Shown one piece after another: positions 40,671 to 50,005 of a stretch of DNA of 64,000 nt. The stretch's first letter is position 1. Each line of letters opens with the position of its first letter. The translations under genes and the position numbers were made by a program. The notes beneath the pieces are model-generated. The model saw nothing but the letters and a program-made list of their open reading frames with translations, was not told the origin of the DNA and did not search any database. Source of the DNA: a cyanobiont of Ornithocercus magnificus (GTDB lineage: Bacteria; Cyanobacteriota; Cyanobacteriia; PCC-6307; Cyanobiaceae); the NCBI GenBank assembly GCA_007996965.1, contig BIMP01000001.1, positions 868,001-932,000 on the forward strand, written 5' to 3'.

Positions 40671-42134
40671 GTGATGTTCCTGACTCAGCCAAAGTCAGCT
40701 TTCTTCATGGATTTGTGTGTGGCCCATCCAACAGCTGTTACCTACGTCTGTCAAAGCTGCGGTGCCCGAACGCGGCAGTTCTTTGGCCGTTGTCCCAAGT
40801 GCGGGAGCTGGGGTTCCCTGGCTGCATGTGCTCGCTCTAAAACTAACAATCGACGGCAGCATCCGCCATCAAATTCGCTGGCAGTGCCTAGCGCCCGGCG
40901 AGCAACGCCTATAGCAACATCTAGCGGAGAACAGCCATGGCGCCTGCCGACAGGCTGTGGAGAGTTTGACCGTGTACTTGGTGGAGGTCTTGTCACAGGC
41001 TCTTTAGTCCTAGTGGGTGGAAATCCCGGTATCGGCAAGAGCACTCTCCTGTTGCAAAGTGCTAACGCCATGGCCAGATCTAGCTCTGTTCTCTATGTCA
41101 GTGCAGAAGAATCGGCACAGCAAGTAAGACTGCGCTGGCAGCGACTCGCAGTTGCTGAGACAGATCTGCAGCTACTAGCTGAGACTGACCTTGATCTCGT
41201 GCTCGAAGAAATCCAGGCACTACAGCCAGCAGTCACTGTAGTTGACAGTATTCAGGCATTACATAGTGCTGACCTAGACAGTTCACCAGGATCTATCGCT
41301 CAAGTGCGCGAGTGCACAATGGCACTTCGATGTCTTGCTAGGCGACAGGGCACTACTCTGATCCTGATAGGGCATGTTACCAAGGAGGGGATATTAGCTG
41401 GCCCCAAAGTACTTGAACATCTCGTAGACGCTGTGCTCACCTTTGAGGGAGATCGCTTTGCTAGTTATCGGTTGCTACGAGCTGTCAAAAATCGCTTCGG
41501 AGCCACACATGAGCTCGGACTGTTCAAGATGCATGGATGTGGCTTGATTGAGGTCAGCAAGCCTAGTGAGCTATTTCTTAGTGAGCAGCGTTCTGTTGGC
41601 GTTGCCACCATTGTTGCCTGTGGAGGCACACGCTCACTAATAGTAGATTTACAGGCTCTTGTCAGTGCTACTAGCTATGCCAGCCCCCGGCGCACAGCTA
41701 CCGGGGTGAGCACCAATCGCTTGCACCAGATCCTAGCTGTGCTCGAGAAACATACGAGAATTCCACTCTCGCGTCACGACTGCTATTTAGCAGTTGCTGG
41801 TGGCTTAGAAGTAGAAGAACCAGCTGCTGATCTGGGTGTAGCTGTTGCTATTGTATCCAGCTTTCGTAATTTGATACTTCCTGTTAGCACAGTACTCATA
41901 GGCGAGCTAGGCCTCGGTGGCCAGCTACGGCCGGTTAGCCAGCTTGAACTGCGCTTACAGGAGGCAGCTCGCCTCGGATTCCGTCGTGCGGTTATTCCAA
42001 GGAGCCCTAGTTTGGAGACATCGGTGCTCGGTCTGCGAATTCTTGAAGCCAGCAGCATTACAGAGGCCCTAATGCTAGCTATGAGTAGCGAGGCAACATC
42101 AAAAATAGACGTCGACATTGCTACGACCAGTTGA
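40671..42134 (+). CDS. radA: DNA repair protein RadA
   Basis: RadA is a RecA-like helicase that aids branch migration in recombination. The 487-residue protein has the four-cysteine zinc motif (Cys27, 30, 41, 44), a Walker A loop [10 protein letters not shown] near residues 116-125, the RadA signature KNRFG, and a C-terminal Lon-like domain ([22 protein letters not shown] in part). Several starts are possible within the first 13 residues. Its 3' end overlaps the convergent ycf3 by 36 bp. Confidence 0.93.
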   Translation: MMFLTQPKSAFFMDLCVAHPTAVTYVCQSCGARTRQFFGRCPKCGSWGSLAACARSKTNNRRQHPPSNSLAVPSARRATPIATSSGEQPWRLPTGCGEFDRVLGGGLVTGSLVLVGGNPGIGKSTLLLQSANAMARSSSVLYVSAEESAQQVRLRWQRLAVAETDLQLLAETDLDLVLEEIQALQPAVTVVDSIQALHSADLDSSPGSIAQVRECTMALRCLARRQGTTLILIGHVTKEGILAGPKVLEHLVDAVLTFEGDRFASYRLLRAVKNRFGATHELGLFKMHGCGLIEVSKPSELFLSEQRSVGVATIVACGGTRSLIVDLQALVSATSYASPRRTATGVSTNRLHQILAVLEKHTRIPLSRHDCYLAVAGGLEVEEPAADLGVAVAIVSSFRNLILPVSTVLIGELGLGGQLRPVSQLELRLQEAARLGFRRAVIPRSPSLETSVLGLRILEASSITEALMLAMSSEATSKIDVDIATTS

Positions 42135-42620
42135 TTTCAGCCAGTTCTCAATATCGAGGTAACCACCAGGATTGAGCCGTACCGCCTGTGTCCAAACCTC
42201 AGCTGCACGATTGAACCAGATATCAGCTTCATCTTTTCGGCCAGCTTCCTCAGCTATGCGCCCGCGCTTCTCATAGATGAGGCCCATATTTTTTAGACAA
42301 GATGGTTGTTTAGGGTTTTCGCTCAGGGATTTTTGATATGTCTTAATCGCATGCTCCTCATCCCCATTGCTCATGTAGATAATAGCCATATTCTTGAGAG
42401 TCTCACTTCGGTCAATGGCGTTTTCCTCGAGCTTTAGACTCTCCTCATAGTTCTCTAGAGCCTCAGCATAGTCACCATCATTCTGTGCTGAGAGGCCATC
42501 ACGGTAGTATACGTAAGCTTCCTTGGCTCTTGTATTAATTGGCAGTAATTTTACAATTAAGTCTGCCATTACGGTAAAGCTTTTGTCTATGAAATTGTCA
42601 TTGCGGCTGCTGCGAGGCAT
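42099..42620 (-). CDS. ycf3: Photosystem I assembly protein Ycf3
   Basis: Ycf3 is a tetratricopeptide chaperone for photosystem I assembly at the thylakoid. The 173-residue protein reads [20 protein letters not shown], then [23 protein letters not shown] and two further TPR units, ending [15 protein letters not shown], all family-typical. A start five codons upstream is possible. The last 36 bp overlap the end of radA on the other strand. Confidence 0.95.
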   Translation of the reverse strand: MPRSSRNDNFIDKSFTVMADLIVKLLPINTRAKEAYVYYRDGLSAQNDGDYAEALENYEESLKLEENAIDRSETLKNMAIIYMSNGDEEHAIKTYQKSLSENPKQPSCLKNMGLIYEKRGRIAEEAGRKDEADIWFNRAAEVWTQAVRLNPGGYLDIENWLKSTGRSNVDVYF

Positions 42621-42739
42621 GGGATGACAGGTCAAGGCAGTATCTATCCTCGCTACCTAGTGCAATGTTTGAGCACAATGTAAACCAGCAGTCTGACTCC
42701 TAGCTTGAAGTCACTCTCGTCTCAGTGAGGTAATTGGTT

Positions 42740-45064
42740 ATGCGTTCAGTAATTACTCAGGCTCCTTTCCTTGGCTGCCATAGACTTTTAGTGCTTAGTG
42801 TTGAGGGAATGAAGTGTGGTGCTTGTACTCGCGCAGTCGAGCGTACGCTACTTGAGCAGCCATATGTACGGCAGACAAGTGTGAACCTGGTTACCCGTAC
42901 TGCTTGGGTGGACTACTGCGGAGACAGCTCTAAGGTTGAGCTCCTACTCCAAGCACTTGCTGCACGTGGATTTCCTGCCCGGCTTCACAGTGATGAAGGA
43001 AAGCAAGAACTCAATAACAAGAGTAAAACTACTTGGTGGTATCAATGGCAAAGCTTAGTAGTAGCTTTAGTATTACTCTTGATTTCAATCTTAGGACACC
43101 TAGCTGAAGGTGGAAAGCTACCATTATCTCCCTTAGGCACGCCATCTTTTCATGCCATTTTAGCCACAGGTGCCCTAGTTGGTCCCGGGCGCTTGATTCT
43201 GACAAATGGCCTTCGTAATGCCTTAGCTTTTACCCCCAGCATGGACACCTTGGTAGGTCTCGGGGTTGGTAGTGCCTATACAGCCAGCTTAGTAGCGTTG
43301 ATCTGGCCCGCTGTCGGTTGGCCTTGCTTCTTCAATGAGCCAGTTATGCTACTCGGCTTTGTGCTACTTGGCCGTTTTCTTGAAGAGCGTGCTCGTCTAC
43401 AAACCGGCCGTGCCTTACAACATTTGGTGCAGCTTCAGCCAGAAGTTGCACGACTTTGTATTGATGATGATAAAGTTATTAGAGAAGTTCCGGTTTCTAG
43501 CCTTAAGCCTGGCGATCGCTTACAGATAATTGCAGGAGACAGAATTCCCGTAGATGGTTTAGTAATCACAGGCTACGCAGCAGTCGATGTCTCCAGTCTC
43601 ACGGGAGAACCAATGCCTCTTGAAGCAGGTCCTGGTATAGAACTAAGTTCAGGAATGCTGAACCTTGATGGCACATTCCTGATGGAGATACAGCGTGTGG
43701 GCACTAACACCGCGCTAGCCCAGATCATCCAGCTTGTTGAACAGGCACAAGCACGCAAAGCACCAATTCAGAGATTGGCAGATCGTGTCGCTGGAAGCTT
43801 TTGCTATGGCGTAGTTACCCTTGCTTTAGCAACACTGCTGTTTTGGTCTACTATTGGTACCCGTATATGGCCTAGTGTTCTCCATGACTCGGCACAGGAT
43901 CTAGTCCATGGTCATGTGTCTCTCGGCAGCACAGCAGAGACACCCCTTGGTCTTGCTATACAGCTTGCTATAACCGTGTTGGTTGTTGCTTGCCCTTGTG
44001 CTTTGGGACTAGCTACTCCTACAGTTATTACAGTAGCCTCTGGTCTTGGTGCAAGGCACGGCTGGCTGTTTCGTGGTGGAGATGTTATCGAACGGGCTGC
44101 GTCCCTTTGTCAAGTCGTATTTGATAAGACCGGCACGCTCACGACTGGCCGACCAACAGTCATATCTGTGCTTGATCCAAAGCATCCTGGCCAGGCTCTT
44201 AGACTAGCTGCTAGCCTAGAGCAGCAAAGCCGCCATCCTCTTGCCCATGCCTTGCTGCAAGAGGCCCAACGTCGAAAACTTGAATTGTTGACTCCTCGCA
44301 CGTGCCATACTGTACCCGGGCAAGGACTAGAAGGAGAGTTACAAGATATCTGCGGCGTTGTGCGAATAGGAAAGCCTGAATGGTTAGAATCTTGTGGAAT
44401 TAATTGGGATAAGGAGCTAAGATATCACCATCCTGAAGAGATTATTTCCCAGCAGTACTCGCTTATAGCAGTAGCTGTAGATCAAAGGTTAATAGGGATT
44501 ATAACTGTAGCTGACCAGCCTCGCCTCGATGCCCAAGTTGCAATTCAGCGCTTGAAGCAGCTTGGTCTCCGGCTATGGATTTTTAGCGGTGACCGGCGCG
44601 AGTCTGTTCAGCACCTGGGTGCGGAGCTCAATTTTGACTCAAAGTATCTCTACTGGAATATGTTACCTGAAGATAAGCAAATGCATCTGCAAGCTTTGAG
44701 TGCTAGCGGCACTACTGCCATGGTTGGCGACGGTATAAATGATGCTCCCGCTCTAGCAGCTGCAGACCTAGGTATTGCAGTCGGTACAGGCACAGCTATT
44801 GCCCAGGAGTCGGCTGACCTTGTCCTGATGGGAGATCGTCTTGAGGCATTACCGGAGGCCTTAGTCTTGGCACGCCGCACGATGAACAAGATCCGTCAGA
44901 ATTTGATTTGGGCCTTCAGCTATAACTTGGTTGCCCTGCCAGTAGCAGCTGGTGTCCTCCTGCCAAAGTTTGGTCTATTACTCTCGCCTCCACTAGCAGC
45001 GCTACTAATGGCACTGAGTTCTATTGCTGTCGTAGTAAATGCACTCACACTGCGTCTGCCATGA
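42740..45064 (+). CDS. Copper-transporting P1B-type ATPase
   Basis: The 774-residue pump has an N-terminal heavy-metal domain with MKCGAC (cysteines near 26 and 29), about eight membrane helices, the metal-binding CPC motif near residues 418-420 in VVACPCALGLATPT, phosphorylation site DKTGT near 462, the SRHPLA histidine motif, and MVGDGINDAPAL. CPC points to Cu(I). Cyanobacteria have a thylakoid (PacS) and a plasma-membrane (CtaA) version, which I cannot separate here. TTG at 42734 is an alternative start. Its stop overlaps tmk by 4 bp. Confidence 0.9.
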   Translation: MRSVITQAPFLGCHRLLVLSVEGMKCGACTRAVERTLLEQPYVRQTSVNLVTRTAWVDYCGDSSKVELLLQALAARGFPARLHSDEGKQELNNKSKTTWWYQWQSLVVALVLLLISILGHLAEGGKLPLSPLGTPSFHAILATGALVGPGRLILTNGLRNALAFTPSMDTLVGLGVGSAYTASLVALIWPAVGWPCFFNEPVMLLGFVLLGRFLEERARLQTGRALQHLVQLQPEVARLCIDDDKVIREVPVSSLKPGDRLQIIAGDRIPVDGLVITGYAAVDVSSLTGEPMPLEAGPGIELSSGMLNLDGTFLMEIQRVGTNTALAQIIQLVEQAQARKAPIQRLADRVAGSFCYGVVTLALATLLFWSTIGTRIWPSVLHDSAQDLVHGHVSLGSTAETPLGLAIQLAITVLVVACPCALGLATPTVITVASGLGARHGWLFRGGDVIERAASLCQVVFDKTGTLTTGRPTVISVLDPKHPGQALRLAASLEQQSRHPLAHALLQEAQRRKLELLTPRTCHTVPGQGLEGELQDICGVVRIGKPEWLESCGINWDKELRYHHPEEIISQQYSLIAVAVDQRLIGIITVADQPRLDAQVAIQRLKQLGLRLWIFSGDRRESVQHLGAELNFDSKYLYWNMLPEDKQMHLQALSASGTTAMVGDGINDAPALAAADLGIAVGTGTAIAQESADLVLMGDRLEALPEALVLARRTMNKIRQNLIWAFSYNLVALPVAAGVLLPKFGLLLSPPLAALLMALSSIAVVVNALTLRLP

Positions 45065-45693
45065 AAGGCCGCTTCCTTGTCCTAGAGGGTATCGATGGCT
45101 CTGGAAAAAGCACTCAGCTAGATCATTTGCTGCGGTGGTTTCCTGTTAGTGGACTCATGCCGTCTGGCAGCCGGCTACTCCGGACCCGCGAGCCTGGTGG
45201 TACATCTCTGGGTTGTGTTCTGCGTGATCTCTTGCTTCAACCATCAAGCAGTGACTCTGTGCCAGAAGCTATGACGGAGCTACTGCTTTATGCAGCTGAC
45301 CGTGCTCAGCACGTTGCTCAGGTAATCCGTCCAGCACTTGACCGTGGAGACTGGGTTATCACTGAAAGATTTAGTGGCTCAATGCTTGCTTACCAAGGTT
45401 ACGGTCGTGGCCTAGACCACAGTTTAATCCGTTACCTAGAAGGTGTTGCTACCTCTAACTTGCACCCTGATATTACTCTCTGGCTAGACTTGACCTTAAC
45501 TGAGAGCAAGCGGCGCTGTAGAGAAGGAAGAGATCGCATCGAGTCTGAGGGAATTAACTTTCTGTCAAGAGTAGCTCAGGGATTCAGCGATATTGGCCGT
45601 GAGCGTGGCTGGATTCGTATCGATGCCGCGTCTGCAGAAAGCACTGTTAGTGCTGAAATCAAGACTGTGTTGCATTCTGTTCTCAGTAAGTAG
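45061..45693 (+). CDS. tmk: Thymidylate kinase
   Basis: Tmk phosphorylates dTMP to dTDP. The 210-residue protein has the P-loop GIDGSGKST at residues 10-18, the substrate motif TREPGGT, and ITERFSGSMLAYQGYGR. It overlaps the copper ATPase by 4 bp (ATGA) and precedes holB by 21 bp, so the three form one transcription unit. Confidence 0.95.
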   Translation: MKGRFLVLEGIDGSGKSTQLDHLLRWFPVSGLMPSGSRLLRTREPGGTSLGCVLRDLLLQPSSSDSVPEAMTELLLYAADRAQHVAQVIRPALDRGDWVITERFSGSMLAYQGYGRGLDHSLIRYLEGVATSNLHPDITLWLDLTLTESKRRCREGRDRIESEGINFLSRVAQGFSDIGRERGWIRIDAASAESTVSAEIKTVLHSVLSK

Positions 45694-45714
45694 GCCTGAC
45701 ACATCCTTTGAGAA

Positions 45715-46695
45715 ATGGCTAGCCCCCTAAAGTCTTCTCCTGAGCTTTTTGATGATCTTATTGGTCAGCCACTGGCCGTAGCCTTGTTACAGGCAGCTCT
45801 TGACCAGGGTCGTTTAGCTCCCGCCTATCTATTCGCTGGCCCTGATGGCGTTGGTCGTCGTTTAGCTGCTCTTCGCTTTCTTGAGGGTGTGCTTTCTGTC
45901 AGTAGAGTGAGCCCAATTCTTCCGAGACAACAGCGACGCCGGCTCGAGGATCGCAATCATCCTGATCTTCTCTGGGTTGAGCCCACCTATATGTATCAGG
46001 GTCGTACCGTGCCCCTATCAGCCGCTGGCAAAGTTAGCTCGCATCGACGTTCACCACCTCAACTACGTCTGGATCAGATCCGTGATGTAACTCGTTTTCT
46101 TGCCCAACAACCCATTGAATCTTCCCGTGGCCTTGTAGTAATTGAAGCAACTGAGAGGATGACTGAAAGTGCGGCGAATGCTTTACTCAAGACATTAGAA
46201 GAACCGGGGGCTGGTCTATTTCTACTGTTGACATGTGCACCCAGCCACTTGGCTAGTACAATTCGGTCACGTTGTCATCTTATCCCATTCCAGTATCTCA
46301 AACCCGAGGCAGTGGACCGCATACTAGCTAGATTAAATTGTGGCCACCAGAGTGATAGCACTGAGATTATCTCTATGGCTGCAGGATCACCAGGGGCGCT
46401 TCTAGAACATCGGCGCCGCTTTAAAGAGATCCCTGATCAAGTCCGAGGTCGACTTAGTCTCCTACCAAACTCAGCACTAGAGGTGCTTTCGCTAGCAAAA
46501 GAAGTCAGTGAGGTTCTCGATGTCGAGCAACAACTTTGGCTAATCAGCTGGTGGCAGCAACATCTGTGGATGCAGCGTAGAGATGCTAGAAGCCTGCGAT
46601 ATTTAGATCAGCTCCAAAGAAACCTTCTTGGACTGGTACAGCCAAGGCTCGCTTGGGAGGTAGCTCTCCTCCAACTCATCAATGCTTGTACTTAG
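45715..46695 (+). CDS. holB: DNA polymerase III delta-prime subunit
   Basis: The 326-residue AAA+ protein reads [18 protein letters not shown], then [19 protein letters not shown], where the usual P-loop lysine-threonine is replaced, as expected for the non-ATPase delta-prime subunit. Further motifs are [17 protein letters not shown] and the SRC arginine-finger region ([10 protein letters not shown]). It assembles in the clamp loader. Its stop overlaps the convergent rpaA by 4 bp. Confidence 0.88.
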   Translation: MASPLKSSPELFDDLIGQPLAVALLQAALDQGRLAPAYLFAGPDGVGRRLAALRFLEGVLSVSRVSPILPRQQRRRLEDRNHPDLLWVEPTYMYQGRTVPLSAAGKVSSHRRSPPQLRLDQIRDVTRFLAQQPIESSRGLVVIEATERMTESAANALLKTLEEPGAGLFLLLTCAPSHLASTIRSRCHLIPFQYLKPEAVDRILARLNCGHQSDSTEIISMAAGSPGALLEHRRRFKEIPDQVRGRLSLLPNSALEVLSLAKEVSEVLDVEQQLWLISWWQQHLWMQRRDARSLRYLDQLQRNLLGLVQPRLAWEVALLQLINACT

Positions 46696-47417
46696 ACTAC
46701 ATGGTCCTGAGTACCAGCAGGCAGCTCTAGGCAATATCCTGCACCGTAGATAGTCTTGATAAATTTAGGTTTGCGCGGATCAGGTTCAAGCTTTGTGCGT
46801 AGGTGTCTGACATGGACGCGGATGGTCTCAATATCATCGTCGGGCTCGTAACCCCAGACCTCCTTGAGAATTATCGATGGCGCAACAGTCTGTCCATGGC
46901 GCTGGAGTAGGCAATGCAGAAGCTCAAACTCAAGATGCGTAAGCCGGACCGGACAGTCAAACCAAATAGCCTCAAATCTTTCTGGAACTAATATAAGAGG
47001 CCCAAAGCTAAGAACTTCATGATGGCTGCTGCTAGCAGGAGCACGATCGCTGCGTCGCAGGAGGGCTTTGATTCTGACCTGAAGTTCCTCAAGATCGAAG
47101 GGTTTGGTTAAATAGTCATCAGCTCCTGAGTTAAACCCGCTCACTTTATCCTTTGTGCCGCCAAGAGCGGTTAGCATTAGGATGGGAATTGAAGCTGTGC
47201 GATCGTCTCGGCGAAGTCTCTGGCACAGTGTGAGGCCGTCGACTTTGGGAAGCATCAGATCTAGCAAAATCAGGTCAGGCGTATATTGCAGAGCAAGTGC
47301 TTGCCCCTTGATACCATCTTCAGCTCGCTGAACGCTAAAACCACTGTGCTCAAGATGGCATCCGACAAGCTCTCGCATGTCCTGGTCGTCTTCGATCAGA
47401 AGAATGCAGGGCTTCAT
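46692..47417 (-). CDS. rpaA: Clock-output response regulator RpaA
   Basis: RpaA is the OmpR-type output regulator of the Kai clock in cyanobacteria. The 241-residue protein begins [18 protein letters not shown], has phospho-acceptor Asp53 in [11 protein letters not shown] and Lys105 in YLTKPF, and a winged helix with [25 protein letters not shown] (in part) and [11 protein letters not shown]. The sequence fits the RpaA branch in picocyanobacteria. Neither kai genes nor sasA lie in the window. Confidence 0.92.
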   Translation of the reverse strand: MKPCILLIEDDQDMRELVGCHLEHSGFSVQRAEDGIKGQALALQYTPDLILLDLMLPKVDGLTLCQRLRRDDRTASIPILMLTALGGTKDKVSGFNSGADDYLTKPFDLEELQVRIKALLRRSDRAPASSSHHEVLSFGPLILVPERFEAIWFDCPVRLTHLEFELLHCLLQRHGQTVAPSIILKEVWGYEPDDDIETIRVHVRHLRTKLEPDPRKPKFIKTIYGAGYCLELPAGTQDHVV

Positions 47418-47695
47418 CAGAGGGCAGAGCAGGAGTGGGAGCGTTCAATTTTGCTACCTTGGAGGCGATGGGGCGATCCTCTCAAGCTTTTACAGTCTCC
47501 TAAAAGTCTGTGTTGGTAGTTAATTACTGCATACCAGCAATGCAGATGCACTCCACTGCAATGGATCGACCCACTCTAAGGGTGGATGGAAGCAAACTCG
47601 TCTTTAAGAAAGTTTCTAGGTTTGTGTCGTGCTTCTGTTCCATACCGGTCAATTTAGCGAATGGGTGCCACAGCTGTGCAGCCGTAGTTTTAAAG

Positions 47696-47767
47696 CTCCT
47701 CGGGCGGGATTCGAACCTGCGACCAATCGATTAACAGTCGACCGCTCTACCGCTGAGCTACCGAGGA
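47696..47767 (-). tRNA. trnN: tRNA-Asn (GTT)
   Basis: A 72-nt cloverleaf on the minus strand: acceptor TCCTCGG pairs with CCGAGGA, the D-arm is GCTC/GAGC, and the anticodon loop CTGTTAA gives GTT for asparagine. The anticodon stem closes with a G-T pair. The T-stem is GCAGG against CCCGC and has an A-C mismatch in its centre, unusual for this otherwise regular tRNA. No CCA is encoded. It is the only tRNA found in the window. Confidence 0.93.
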
Positions 47768-47791
47768 ATGATTTTCAAGGAACACTACCTC

Positions 47792-48484
47792 TCAGCGTTG
47801 CCGTGCTGCAAGGGCCTCAATCTTTCGCCTAAGGCTATAGCCCGATTGCCATGGCCCAATGCTTCCATTCTGAATCCAGGCCGCGCCGTCAGCCTCTTCC
47901 AATTCATCAAGACGGTGAGTGACCCATAATGCCGTGAGTGGGAGATGCGGACGGCGACAGAGTTGAAGAACTGTGGTAAGCACGCTTCTTTGACTTATAG
48001 GGTCTAGCAATGCTGTCGGCTCGTCTAACAGCAGTAAATCAGCTTGACTAGCCAGGGCCCCTGCAATTGCTAGCCGCTGCTTTTGTCCGCCGCTTAGCGT
48101 GTGAACGGGGCGAGATGCCATGCCCATAAGCCCAACCTCCTCGAGAGAGCAGCGAACTTGGTGATGTCGCCTTGCCTGTGGGAGCTCCCTAGGGAGGTGA
48201 AGCAGCAACTCACTGCCACAGCTTGGTAGTAAGAGTTGATGGTCAGGATTCTGGAACACCAATGATGTTCGTGTTGGTCGGTATATGCAGCCATCTTGGG
48301 GGTCAAGAAGACCACCAATTATCTTTAGCAAGGTGCTTTTGCCACTGCCGTTATTTCCTGCCAGCATCCACAAACCTGGAGTTGCAAGCAACATATTGCA
48401 GTTGTTGATGGCAGGTTCTCCAGATGGCCATCTGAAACTGACACCTTTTAGCTTGAGGCTAACTGTATTCGACATGGCTCTCAA
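47792..48484 (-). CDS. ABC transporter ATP-binding protein (CbiO/ECF-like)
   Basis: The 230-residue ATPase has Walker [10 protein letters not shown] at residues 43-51, a Q-loop in [12 protein letters not shown], the signature [15 protein letters not shown], Walker [13 protein letters not shown], and the switch His in [16 protein letters not shown] is typical of cobalt- and ECF-type A subunits. No membrane partner is adjacent, so the substrate cannot be named. It overlaps the upstream UPF0367 gene by 4 bp. Confidence 0.85.
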   Translation of the reverse strand: MRAMSNTVSLKLKGVSFRWPSGEPAINNCNMLLATPGLWMLAGNNGSGKSTLLKIIGGLLDPQDGCIYRPTRTSLVFQNPDHQLLLPSCGSELLLHLPRELPQARRHHQVRCSLEEVGLMGMASRPVHTLSGGQKQRLAIAGALASQADLLLLDEPTALLDPISQRSVLTTVLQLCRRPHLPLTALWVTHRLDELEEADGAAWIQNGSIGPWQSGYSLRRKIEALAARQR

Positions 48485-48744
48485 GTCTCAATTGAGAAGC
48501 CTGGTCTTTTGCTGCCACTGCCAACACTGGACTTCTTATACAGCTGAACTGCCAAGATTTCGCTAGTCAGGACAGCAATTTGCTTATCTGTCATCTTGTC
48601 GCAACTTAGTTCAATCAGGCGTGGTTGTTGCACCTCCATGGACTGACGTAACTCCCTATATGTTTGCTCAGCAGCCTCAAGGTCCTTACGCTGCACAGAG
48701 ACAGAAACAGGACTCGATTTTAAGGCAAGCTCGATGATGTGCAC
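48481..48744 (-). CDS. UPF0367-family small protein
   Basis: Read from GTG at 48744 the protein has 87 residues: [25 protein letters not shown], then [28 protein letters not shown] and the ending GSKRPGFS. This matches the UPF0367 family conserved in cyanobacteria; the function is unknown. An ATG at 48768 would add eight residues. Its stop overlaps the ABC ATPase start by 4 bp, so the two are coupled. Confidence 0.8.
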   Translation of the reverse strand: MHIIELALKSSPVSVSVQRKDLEAAEQTYRELRQSMEVQQPRLIELSCDKMTDKQIAVLTSEILAVQLYKKSSVGSGSKRPGFSIET

Positions 48745-48885
48745 GGACTTGGTTTCGGTAGGGCACATTCTCTACTGCAGGCCGGCACCATTGCATGGCA
48801 ATACAAGTGTGAGTAATTAGACTCATCTCTGACATAATCACTAGCCAGGTACCCTCGGAGCCATGACCAGCTACTAGAATCCGCG

Positions 48886-48901
48886 CGTAAAGCTTTGTAA
48901 A
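48886..48901 (-). promoter_or_regulatory. HLR1-like site (RpaB binding) upstream of psbD
   Basis: Read on the minus strand, 48901-48886 is TTTACAAAGCTTTACG. The HLR1 consensus is (G/T)TTACA(T/A)(T/A)nn(G/T)TTACA, so only the last base differs. The site ends ten bases before the psbD ATG. HLR1 is bound by RpaB at high-light genes, and rpaB is in this window. The position is closer to the start codon than usual, so it could be a chance match. Confidence 0.4.
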
Positions 48902-48910
48902 GCTCCTCCT

Positions 48911-49966
48911 ATGACGATTGCTGTAGGACGCGCGCCACAGCGAGGTTGGTTTGACCTCCTCGATGACTGGCTCAAGCGCGACCGTTTTGTTTTTGTCGGT
49001 TGGTCCGGCATCCTTCTTTTCCCAACAGCTTACCTGTCACTTGGTGGCTGGTTCACGGGTACTACTTTCGTTACCTCCTGGTACACCCACGGCATTGCCT
49101 CTTCGTACCTTGAAGGTTGCAACTTCCTTACAGCTGCTGTCAGTACACCTGCTGACGCTATGGGCCATAGCTTGCTGTTGCTTTGGGGCCCTGAAGCCCA
49201 GGGTGATTTTGTGCGCTGGTGCCAACTCGGCGGCCTTTGGTCCTTTGTTGCGCTCCACGGAGCTTTCTCCCTGATTGGCTTCATGCTCCGTCAGTTTGAG
49301 ATCGCACGTCTTGTCGGCATCCGTCCTTACAACGCCATAGCTTTCTCCGGCCCGATTGCAGTCTTTGTAAGCGTCTTTCTGATATATCCTCTCGGCCAGA
49401 GCAGCTGGTTCTTTGCGCCCTCCTTCGGTGTGGCAGCAATCTTCCGCTTTCTCCTCTTCCTGCAGGGCTTCCACAACTGGACACTGAATCCCTTCCACAT
49501 GATGGGAGTAGCTGGCATCCTTGGTGGTGCTCTGCTCTGTGCTATCCACGGTGCCACGGTAGAAAATACCTTGTTCGAGGATGGTGAGCAAGCCAACACT
49601 TTCAAGGCTTTTGAGCCTACCCAGGAAGAAGAGACCTATTCGATGGTCACTGCTAACCGCTTCTGGAGCCAGATTTTTGGCATCGCTTTCTCCAACAAGC
49701 GCTGGTTACACTTTTTCATGCTGTTTGTGCCGGTGATGGGCCTTTGGACCAGTTCAATCGGTATCATCGGTCTGGCACTAAACCTGCGCGCCTATGACTT
49801 TGTTTCACAGGAGATACGTGCTGCTGAGGATCCTGAGTTTGAGACCTTCTACACGAAGAACATTCTTCTGAACGAAGGCTTGCGTGCCTGGATGGCACCG
49901 GCTGACCAGCCACATGAAAACTTCGTCTTCCCTGAAGAGGTCTTACCACGTGGAAACGCCCTCTGA
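48911..49966 (+). CDS. psbD: Photosystem II D2 protein
   Basis: D2 forms the reaction-centre heterodimer with D1. The 351-residue protein begins [20 protein letters not shown] and contains the five membrane helices, the [19 protein letters not shown] histidine region, and the ending [14 protein letters not shown]. The length and sequence are fully typical. In the usual psbD-psbC operon psbC starts inside the psbD end; here the matching GTG at 49950 closes after eight codons and a strong terminator follows, so this is a solitary psbD, probably a second copy. CTCCTCCT, not a Shine-Dalgarno, precedes the ATG. Confidence 0.97.
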   Translation: MTIAVGRAPQRGWFDLLDDWLKRDRFVFVGWSGILLFPTAYLSLGGWFTGTTFVTSWYTHGIASSYLEGCNFLTAAVSTPADAMGHSLLLLWGPEAQGDFVRWCQLGGLWSFVALHGAFSLIGFMLRQFEIARLVGIRPYNAIAFSGPIAVFVSVFLIYPLGQSSWFFAPSFGVAAIFRFLLFLQGFHNWTLNPFHMMGVAGILGGALLCAIHGATVENTLFEDGEQANTFKAFEPTQEEETYSMVTANRFWSQIFGIAFSNKRWLHFFMLFVPVMGLWTSSIGIIGLALNLRAYDFVSQEIRAAEDPEFETFYTKNILLNEGLRAWMAPADQPHENFVFPEEVLPRGNAL

Positions 49967-50005
49967 GAATCTCTAAAGCTTTTATATATTTTAAAGCAAA
50001 GAGCT

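Noticed and set aside
49037-49591. A 184-codon minus-strand frame opposite psbD
   Set aside because: It lies fully inside the intact D2 gene and its residues are charged and low-information, as expected for the shadow of a highly expressed gene.
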